A stretch of DNA of 5,387 bases from Anaerolineae bacterium (lineage in GTDB: Bacteria; Chloroflexota; Anaerolineae; Anaerolineales; Villigracilaceae). The notes under the pieces were generated by a model. That model saw only the letters and a list, made by a program, of their open reading frames with translations, ran no database searches and was not told the DNA's origin. This document shows positions 1-5,387 of this stretch, in pieces; position 1 is the first letter of the stretch, and the number at the start of each line of letters is the position of its first letter. The DNA is taken from positions 1 through 5,387 of the forward strand of contig RFJH01000192.1 of NCBI GenBank assembly GCA_003694975.1, in the 5' to 3' direction. Both the position numbers and the translations under genes were made by a program.

Positions 1-1119
1 CTCCACGGCGGCCAGGCGACCGTCCTCCCCGGCGATGAAGCGCACCGGCTGGGTGAGGAAGCGGTATTTGGCGCCCTCTTCGATGGCCATTTTGCGGTCT
101 TTTTTGCCACCCGGCATTTCTTTCTCGGTACGGCGGTAGATGCATGTGACCTCTTCTGCACCGAGGCGCAGCGCGGTGCGCAGGCAGTCGGAGGCCGTGT
201 CGCCGCCGCCGATGACGACGACGCGCTTGCCGATTTCAGGGCGTTTCCGTTTTTCGGGAGGGAGGCTATCGAAATCCACGTTGGCGCGCACCAGGAAATC
301 GGTCGCCTCGTAGACTCCGGGAAGGTCGGTGCCGGGGGTTTTTTCCATTTTGGCGTCAATGCCCGTGCCTACGCCCAGGAAGACGGCGTTGAAGCCTTCA
401 GCGAACAGGTCGTCCACGGTTTTGTCTTTGCCGATGTAGGTATTGCCGACGAACTTGACGCCGGCTTTTTCCAGGTCTTCCCATTTGTTCCAGACGACGT
501 CTTTCGGGAGTTTGAAATTGGGGATGCCGTAGAGCAGCAAGCCGCCCGGGGCAGGTTTGGAATCGAAGATGGTCACTTCGTGGCCGCGCATGACGAGTTG
601 CTCTGCACAGGCTATGCCTGCGGGCCCGGCGCCGACGATGGCGACTTTCTTGCCGGTCGGCGCGCCGACGGGGATGCGGTAGGGTTGCGTCTGCCGTTCG
701 TAATCGGCGACGAAGGCCTCCAGGGCACCGGTGAGCACCGGTTCGTCGCTCTTGTTGCGCACGCAGGAGCCCTGGCAAAGTTGCTCGTGCGGGCAGACGC
801 GCCCACAGATTTCGGGCATGGAACTCGTCTGGTGATAGAGTTGTGCGGCTTCCAGGAAGCGCCCTTGCTCGATCAGCCACATGGCGGAGGGGATGTCGTT
901 GTGCGTCGGGCAGGCTTCCACACAGGGCGCCGGGTCGGGGCAATGGATACAACGGGAAGCCTCCAGGCGGGCGCTCTCCGGGTCGAGAGGGATGACCACA
1001 TCGTCAAAATCCCGGACGCGTTCCTCGGGAGGGCGCAGGCGGATTCCCGAGGATGTTTTGTAGTAATAGATGCGTTCTTTTCTATCTATCGGCAGCGTAT
1101 CGCTTGGGACGGCTTGCAT
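1..1119 (-). CDS. gltD: GltD-family FAD/NADPH-dependent oxidoreductase (glutamate synthase small subunit-like), partial at the C-terminus
   Basis: The reading frame is open from an ATG at 1119 to the left edge, giving 373 residues without a stop; family members are usually about 450-500 residues, so roughly the last fifth is missing. Two cysteine clusters typical of the GltD/PreT/NfnB iron-sulfur domain are visible: C57, C60, C66, C70 (CIHC...CVEACP) and C105, C109, C115, C119. An FAD-binding GAGPAG motif lies at 163-168, followed by the family signature GGLLLYGIPNFKLP at 192-205. A second Rossmann motif, GGGDTASD at 304-311, should bind NADPH. In GltD this subunit takes electrons from NADPH through FAD to a large glutamate-forming subunit, in the cytoplasm. 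The start is supported by a perfect AAGGAGG (minus strand, 1125-1131) 5 nt upstream. No large subunit is visible here, so it could instead be a relative with another electron partner (NfnB- or PreT-like). Family assignment is firm; exact substrate is not. Confidence 0.93.
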   Translation of the reverse strand, partial: MQAVPSDTLPIDRKERIYYYKTSSGIRLRPPEERVRDFDDVVIPLDPESARLEASRCIHCPDPAPCVEACPTHNDIPSAMWLIEQGRFLEAAQLYHQTSSMPEICGRVCPHEQLCQGSCVRNKSDEPVLTGALEAFVADYERQTQPYRIPVGAPTGKKVAIVGAGPAGIACAEQLVMRGHEVTIFDSKPAPGGLLLYGIPNFKLPKDVVWNKWEDLEKAGVKFVGNTYIGKDKTVDDLFAEGFNAVFLGVGTGIDAKMEKTPGTDLPGVYEATDFLVRANVDFDSLPPEKRKRPEIGKRVVVIGGGDTASDCLRTALRLGAEEVTCIYRRTEKEMPGGKKDRKMAIEEGAKYRFLTQPVRFIAGEDGRLAAVE

Positions 1120-1174
1120 GAAGGCCTCCTTACAAATTTCTGGCAACGTGAGCCGATTTTCACAATCCGTTCGT

Positions 1175-1203
1175 ATCATACCCCATCTCGGAGATATTCC
1201 CCA
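1175..1203 (-). promoter_or_regulatory. Possible promoter of the GltD-like gene
   Basis: On the minus strand a TATGAT hexamer (1175-1180, five of six to TATAAT) lies 17 bp downstream of TGGGGA (1198-1203, only three of six to TTGACA). An 11-bp palindrome ATCTC-G-GAGAT (1185-1195) falls between the two boxes and could be a regulator site. It is about 55 bp upstream of the start codon. The weak -35 makes this tentative. Confidence 0.3.
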
Positions 1204-1353
1204 GGTTCTAATGTCACCAAAGTAGACGACAATCATCACAATTTGGCGGGGCAGGGAAAGTTAACAAGGAAGGTCATGCCGGGGAATGAACCTCGCCGGA
1301 AGGCGCAGTTGAGAGGCTCCGTTCCGATCTCGTCAAGTGGCTCCGCTGCTCTC
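1204..1353. other. Divergent intergenic stretch without a recognisable gene
   Basis: Between the two candidate promoters no reading frame on either strand has both a ribosome binding site and a recognisable product. A short CGCC-GGAA-GGCG stem-loop occurs near 1294-1305, but it lacks a T-run and is too short to call a terminator. Nothing else could be supported here. Confidence 0.5.
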
Positions 1354-1382
1354 TTGACACCGACAGGGGATGGGGGTATAAC
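1354..1382 (+). promoter_or_regulatory. Sigma-70-type promoter of the exporter operon
   Basis: A perfect -35 box TTGACA (1354-1359) is followed after exactly 17 bp by TATAAC (1377-1382, five of six to TATAAT). Transcription would be expected to start about 1389-1391, giving a leader of about 60 nt before the membrane fusion protein gene. It is the only strong promoter-like sequence seen upstream of the four-gene operon. The -10 box directly abuts a palindrome, pointing to repression in the absence of a signal. Confidence 0.75.
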
Positions 1383-1401
1383 TTACCGTACGTTCAGTAA
1401 G
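1382..1401. promoter_or_regulatory. 20-bp palindromic operator, TetR-family-like, overlapping the transcription start
   Basis: The two half-sites CTTACCGTAC / GTTCAGTAAG are inverted repeats about a centre at 1391.5, with 8 of 10 base pairs matching; the mismatches are at pairs 1387/1396 and 1389/1394. The outer CTTAC...GTAAG arms are perfect. Size, absence of a spacer and position over the start site are typical for TetR-family repressors that control efflux genes. No regulator gene is present in the window, so the cognate protein is unknown and the family attribution is inference. Confidence 0.6.
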
Positions 1402-1409
1402 AAAGATCG

Positions 1410-1428
1410 CCCGTCCCGTGTGGACGGG
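1410..1428 (+). promoter_or_regulatory. Leader hairpin ahead of the ribosome binding site
   Basis: CCCGTCC (1410-1416) and GGACGGG (1422-1428) are perfect 7-bp inverted arms around a 5-nt loop. In the predicted transcript this GC-rich hairpin sits 8 nt upstream of the GGAGG at 1437-1441. It has no following T-run, so it is not an intrinsic terminator; mRNA stabilisation or control of translation are possible. Confidence 0.45.
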
Positions 1429-1450
1429 TATTCTTCGGAGGAAGGAAGGC

Positions 1451-2761
1451 ATGAAGAACTTTTGGAGCACCTGGGGCAAACGCCTCGTCTGGCTTGCCGT
1501 GATCGCGGTCGTGGTCGTCGCGGCGGTGATGTTTTCGCGCGCCCGGGCCGAGGCGGGCGATACCAACCGCTATCAAACCGTCCGCCTGGAACGCGGTAAC
1601 CTGACCGCCACGGTCGGCGCGACCGGCACCGTGCGCGCCCGTCAGAGCGCCGTCCTGACCTGGCAGACCAGCGGCACCGTGGAGAAGGTCAATGTGGATG
1701 TGGGAGACCGCGTCCAGAAAGACCAGGTCCTGGCGACGCTGGAATGGACCTCCCTTTCACAAACCATCATCATGGCCAAAGCCGACCTGGCCAGCGCGGA
1801 GCGGGAACTGGAAGACCTGCTTTCTTCCAACACCGCTGCTGCTCAGGCCTGGATTGCTTTGCGCAACGCACAAGACGCCTACGACAAGGCCAAGGATTAC
1901 TACGACTCACTTTTCGAGCCCTACGAATATACGGGCATCGTTTACCAGACCATTCTCACGCCGGCCGGCTGGAAGCGCGTGCCAAAACTCAAAACCTATA
2001 AAGTGGATAAAGCCGACGATGAGACCATTGCCGATGCCGAAGCCGACCTGGCACTGAAGAAGGCCCAGTTGGAGGACGCACAACGCACCTACGAGCGCCT
2101 GAAAGATGGCCCGGACGCCGTGCAATTGGCCGCTGTCCAGGCGAGGATTGACGCTGCTCGCGCGACCCTGGACATGGCGCACATCACCGCGCCGTTTGCC
2201 GGTACGATCACGGAAGCCCACCCCCTGCCGGGGGACGTCGTCTCGCCGGGGATGGTCGCTTTCCGCCTGGACGATCTCTCCGAACTCCTGGTGGACGTGG
2301 ACGTCTCCGAAGTGGATATCAACCGCGTCCAAGTAGGGCAGGAGGTCACCCTGACCTTCGATGCCATTCTGGATAAGGAGTACCACGGCGTGGTCGTGGA
2401 AGTGGGGCAGGTGGGGAACGAAGTACAGGGTGTAGTCAATTTCACCGTCACTGTGAAATTGACCGATGCAGATGAGTTGGTCAAGCCCGGCATGACCGCT
2501 GCGGTAAACATCGTCGTGGAGGAACTGGACAATGTCCTCCTGGTACCCAACCGTGCCGTCCGTCTCGTGGAAGGCAAACGTGTGGTATATCTTTTGCAGG
2601 ATGGACAGCCTGTGGTCGCCGAAGTGCGCCTGGGGCCCTCCTCGGATACGATGAGTGTGGTGGTCGGTGGTGATGTGCAGGAAGGGGATGAAATCATCCT
2701 CAACCCGCCCTCCCAGTTATCGCAATCTCAGGGTGGCCCGCCACCGTTCGTGCGGAGGTAG
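1451..2761 (+). CDS. HlyD/MacA-type efflux membrane fusion protein (periplasmic adaptor subunit)
   Basis: This 436-residue protein is the adaptor of an ABC-type exporter, anchored in the membrane and reaching outward. A single N-terminal hydrophobic segment (residues 11-28) has no lipobox cysteine, so it is anchored by a transmembrane helix. The biotinyl-lipoyl domain is split between about 64-98 and 243-275 (AHITAPFAGTITE at 243-255). Between the halves lies an alpha-hairpin (about 103-150 and 187-240), then a beta-barrel domain (278-355) and a membrane-proximal domain (360-420, with LLVPNRAV at 363-370). The hairpin tip carries an unusual Tyr- and Pro-rich stretch (about 150-187), and the C-terminus ends in a Gln/Pro-rich tail. 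The ATG at 1451 is preferred over an upstream in-frame GTG at 1418 because GGAGGAAGG lies just ahead and the GTG falls inside the leader hairpin. It is first in an operon with its ATPase and permease. Transported substrate cannot be told. Confidence 0.93.
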   Translation: MKNFWSTWGKRLVWLAVIAVVVVAAVMFSRARAEAGDTNRYQTVRLERGNLTATVGATGTVRARQSAVLTWQTSGTVEKVNVDVGDRVQKDQVLATLEWTSLSQTIIMAKADLASAERELEDLLSSNTAAAQAWIALRNAQDAYDKAKDYYDSLFEPYEYTGIVYQTILTPAGWKRVPKLKTYKVDKADDETIADAEADLALKKAQLEDAQRTYERLKDGPDAVQLAAVQARIDAARATLDMAHITAPFAGTITEAHPLPGDVVSPGMVAFRLDDLSELLVDVDVSEVDINRVQVGQEVTLTFDAILDKEYHGVVVEVGQVGNEVQGVVNFTVTVKLTDADELVKPGMTAAVNIVVEELDNVLLVPNRAVRLVEGKRVVYLLQDGQPVVAEVRLGPSSDTMSVVVGGDVQEGDEIILNPPSQLSQSQGGPPPFVRR

Positions 2762-2762
2762 T

Positions 2763-3496
<734 letters not shown>

Positions 3497-3500
<4 letters not shown>

Positions 3501-4726
3501 ATATCTTGCAGGCCGTTGTTGAGGCGCTTGAAAGTCTGAGCGCCAACAAACTACGTTCCGGCTTGACCATTCTGGGCATTGTTATCGGTGTGGCCGCGGT
3601 GATTGCCATGCTGGCGGTGGGCCATGGTGCGGAGAACACTATTACCGGCTCTATCAGCGGCATCGGCACCAACCTGCTCTTCGTCTTCCGCGGTAGCATT
3701 GACGATTCGGTGCGCAACCCGGAACCTCTCACCCTGGATGACGCACAGGCCATTGCCGATCCCTTTGCCGCCCCATCGGTGCAGGCCGTGGCACCGATTT
3801 TACAGGATTCTGCTATCGTCACCGCTGCCGGTGAGCAGAAGACGACCACGCTCATTGGTGCCACCCCGGCGTATTTCCAGGTGCGCAATTTCCGTCTTCA
3901 CGAGGGGGACGCCCTGGGCGAGGAGCATTTGCTCGGGCGCGCCTCCGTTGTCGTCCTCGGCGTGGACGTGGCCGATGCGCTTTTTGGACGCCGCGAGGGG
4001 CTGGTCGGCGAGATGGTGCGCATCGAGGGACAGCCCTTCCGCGTCATCGGCGTGCTGGAGCCGAAGGGCGGTGGTTCGTTCGGTAGTGAAGATGACCGTG
4101 TCATCATCCCGCTGACCACGGCGCAGACGCGTCTGATCCGCCGCAACCCGAGCAACCGCGTGGATATCATCATGGTGCAGGCTGTCAGTGCGGATGCCGT
4201 TCCCCAGGCGACTGAGGAGGTGGCACAAATCTTGCGCACCCGTCACCGGACCCCTGTGGGCGTGGATGACTTCACCATCTTCACCCAGCAGGATTTCCTG
4301 GATACCGCCGCGACCATTACCGGCGTGCTGACCATTTTCCTGGGTGGCATCGCGGCCATTTCCCTCCTCGTGGGCGGAATCGGTATTATGAACATCATGC
4401 TCGTCTCGGTCACCGAGCGGACGCGCGAGATCGGGCTGCGCAAGGCGGTCGGCGCGCGCAAGCGAGATATCCTGATCCAGTTCCTGACCGAATCTTCCCT
4501 GCTCAGTCTCTTCGGCGGGCTGATCGGCATCCTGTTGGGCTGGCTGATCGCCACCATCGTGGGGCGAATCGCGGCCGCTTCGGGCACGCCGTTCAACCCC
4601 GTCGTCGGGATCGACGCGGTGCTCCTGGCGACGTTGTTCTCCACGGCCGTCGGGCTGTTCTTCGGAATCTATCCCGCCAGTCGCGCCGCGAATCTGGAGC
4701 CGGTCGAGGCGCTGCGTTACGAGTAA
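3497..4726 (+). CDS. MacB/FtsX-family ABC transporter permease
   Basis: This 409-residue protein is the membrane subunit of the exporter; two copies would be expected to pair with two ATPases. It has the MacB layout: an N-terminal amphipathic stretch with SANKLRSGLTILGIVIGV (15-32), TM1 (about 22-43), a large extracytoplasmic MacB core domain (about 46-270), then TM2 (274-300), TM3 (about 327-357) and TM4 (about 372-393). Between TM2 and TM3 is the conserved cytoplasmic loop SVTERTREIGLRKAVGA (304-320), and the C-terminus ends with the typical YPASRAANLEPVEALRYE (392-409). Length is normal for stand-alone MacB-type permeases. The ATG overlaps the ATPase stop by 4 nt and is preceded by AGAGGTG. 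Systems of this type move substrates across or out of the membrane (macrolides, peptides, lipids, lipoproteins); the substrate here cannot be inferred. Confidence 0.95.
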
Positions 4727-4736
4727 TGGAGGAGCC
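4727..4736 (+). promoter_or_regulatory. Ribosome binding site deciding the GTG start of the RpiB-like gene
   Basis: The 10-nt gap after the permease stop consists almost entirely of TGGAGGAG. GGAGG (4728-4732) is 4 nt from the GTG at 4737. No in-frame ATG is close by, and the protein begins correctly for its family at this GTG. Confidence 0.75.
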
Positions 4737-5177
4737 GTGAAACTGGCCGTTGGAGCAGACGAGCGCCTGCATGTCGTTGAGGTCGTGCTGGATTACCTTC
4801 GCGAGAAGGGGCATCAGGTCGTCTGGTATGGGCCGGAGGGAGAGGGGGAGACGGTGCCCTGGCCACAGGTGGCGCGGCAGGTGGCCGAGGACGTGGCCGC
4901 CGGGCGCGCGGACGAGGGCGTCCTTCTTTGCTGGACGGGCACCGGCGTGAGCATCGCCGCGAACAAGGTGCGCGGCGTGCGCGCTGCCCTGTGCGACGAC
5001 GCCGAGACGGCGCGCGGCGCGCGTCTGTGGAATGATGCCAACGTGCTGTGCCTCTCCATGCGCCGCACCTCGGACGTGATGGCGAAGGAAATCCTGGATG
5101 CCTGGTTCGCCACTTCGGACCAGCCCAACCCGACGGACGACGCCTGCCTCGCCCTGCTGAGGGAACTGGATGAGTAG
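4737..5177 (+). CDS. RpiB/LacA/LacB-family sugar-phosphate isomerase-like protein with altered active site
   Basis: The 146-residue product aligns over its whole length with ribose-5-phosphate isomerase B: MKLAVGADE at the N-terminus, a Rossmann-like strand with GHQVVWYGP (25-33), the core CWTGTGVSIAANK (65-77), GVRAALC (80-86) and WNDANVL (98-104). RpiB interconverts ribose and ribulose 5-phosphate in the cytoplasm. From memory of E. coli RpiB, Cys66 and Thr68 have counterparts (C65, T67), but the DHxG histidine (His10) is replaced within ADERLH, the His99 position is Trp98, and the C-terminal GGRHxxRV phosphate-binding segment is absent. The residue after the cysteine is Trp instead of Gly. 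It may belong to a distinct RpiB-like subfamily with the CWTGTG motif and not be a true RpiB. It is the last gene of the exporter operon, 10 nt after the permease. Fold assignment is firm; activity is uncertain. Confidence 0.85.
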   Translation: MKLAVGADERLHVVEVVLDYLREKGHQVVWYGPEGEGETVPWPQVARQVAEDVAAGRADEGVLLCWTGTGVSIAANKVRGVRAALCDDAETARGARLWNDANVLCLSMRRTSDVMAKEILDAWFATSDQPNPTDDACLALLRELDE

Positions 5178-5323
5178 CACGAATAAGTATCACGAATGGG
5201 CATCACGAATGAGGACGAATGACACGAATGACACGAATAAGTAGCACGAATGGGTATCACGAATGGGTCGAATGACACGAATAAGTATCACGAATGAGGA
5301 CGAATATCACGAATGACACGAAT
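5173..5323 (+). repeat. Array of 14 CGAAT-core short direct repeats with 9/10/13-bp spacing
   Basis: Eleven exact CACGAAT copies start at 5178, 5191, 5204, 5223, 5232, 5245, 5258, 5276, 5289, 5308 and 5317. Three variants join them: GACGAAT at 5214 and 5299, GTCGAAT at 5267. Start-to-start distances are 13, 13, 10, 9, 9, 13, 13, 9, 9, 13, 10, 9, 9, which reads as three degenerate rounds of a larger unit. Linkers are purine-rich: RRGYAK in the 13-bp units, GA, GG or AT in the 9-bp units and GAG in the 10-bp units. The first unit starts immediately after the TAG stop, and AGTAGCACGAAT (5173-5184) recurs exactly at 5240-5251 apart from flanking bases, so the stop codon itself lies in a repeat unit. 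No gene is encoded. Confidence 0.9.
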
Positions 5324-5328
5324 ACGTT

Positions 5329-5387
5329 CTTTGTGTTCCTTTGTGCCCTTTGTGTTTAGGCCCAATCCGTGTTCATCCGTGTTCATC
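5329..5387 (-). repeat. Opposite-orientation repeat units (CACAAAG and CACGGAT type), continuing past the right edge
   Basis: Three TTTGTG copies start at 5330, 5340 and 5349, followed by two ATCCGTG copies at 5365 and 5375 within TTCATCCGTG-type decamers. Read on the minus strand these are CACAAAG/CACAAAN and CACGGAT, one or two changes from CACGAAT, again at 9-10 bp spacing. The segment therefore looks like the same repeat family in reverse orientation. The window ends in GTTCATC, which would begin another ATCCGTG unit, so the array probably continues. It could serve as the 3' region of the operon, but no T-run terminator is seen. Confidence 0.7.

Noticed and set aside
398..952. Minus-strand frame of 184 codons inside the GltD-like gene
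   Set aside because: Out of frame with the real protein, Arg-rich shadow translation, no ribosome binding site or family resemblance.
1294..1305. Intrinsic terminator at the CGCC-GGAA-GGCG stem
   Set aside because: The stem is only 4 bp and no T-run follows on either strand.
580..1599. 339-codon plus-strand open frame opposite the GltD-like gene and across the intergenic region
   Set aside because: It runs antisense to a gene with clear cofactor motifs, crosses the promoter and the start of the fusion protein, and its translation resembles no family; it is a product of high GC content.
2655..2762. Longer N-terminus for the ABC ATPase from the in-frame ATG at 2655
   Set aside because: It would overlap the fusion protein by more than 100 bp and add residues unrelated to the family; the ATG at 2763 has its own GGAGG and sits at the normal start.
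4593..5278. Minus-strand frames antisense to the permease and RpiB-like gene, extending into the repeats
   Set aside because: Their N-terminal parts translate the repeat array and the rest is antisense to conserved coding sequence; no homologous motif appears.
5178..5323. CRISPR array
   Set aside because: Repeats are 7 bp and linkers only 2-6 bp, far too short for CRISPR repeats and spacers, and no cas gene is present.
5178..5387. Insertion sequence or transposon end
   Set aside because: No transposase fragment, long terminal inverted repeat or target-site duplication is visible; the opposite-orientation units are short and imperfect.

Overview
The window is a GC-rich bacterial segment with compact gene spacing, strong Shine-Dalgarno sites and one divergent promoter region. 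The protein set fits a Chloroflexota (Anaerolineae-like) or similar environmental bacterium: an orphan-looking GltD-family oxidoreductase, a split MacAB-type exporter, an atypical RpiB-like protein, and an intergenic array of short CACGAAT/CACAAAG/CACGGAT-type repeats. This placement is inferred from family resemblance only; no rRNA or other marker gene is present.

Layout. Positions 1-1119, minus strand, hold the N-terminal 373 codons of a glutamate synthase small-subunit-type FAD/NADPH oxidoreductase with two four-cysteine clusters; its C-terminus lies beyond the left edge. Positions 1120-1450 form a divergent intergenic region. On the plus strand it carries a near-consensus sigma-70 type promoter (TTGACA, 17 bp, TATAAC). 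A 20-bp palindrome overlapping the expected transcription start resembles a TetR-family operator. A 7-bp leader hairpin follows, just ahead of the ribosome binding site.

Positions 1451-5177 hold a tightly packed four-gene operon on the plus strand: an HlyD/MacA-type membrane fusion protein, a MacB/LolD-type ABC ATPase, a MacB/FtsX-type permease, and a small RpiB/LacA/LacB-fold protein. Junctions are a 1-nt gap, an ATGA overlap and a 10-nt gap. The first three should form one tripartite-type export or efflux complex energised by ATP and probably induced by a ligand that releases a repressor. The fourth is co-transcribed by position but lacks several residues normally used by ribose-5-phosphate isomerase B, so its role is open.

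Positions 5178-5387 contain no gene. They are filled by an ordered short-repeat array with 14 CGAAT-core units spaced only 9, 10 or 13 bp apart, followed by units of opposite orientation (TTTGTG, ATCCGTG). The array begins directly at the stop codon of the RpiB-like gene. The most notable items are this array, the altered active site of the RpiB-like protein, and the promoter/operator controlling the exporter operon.
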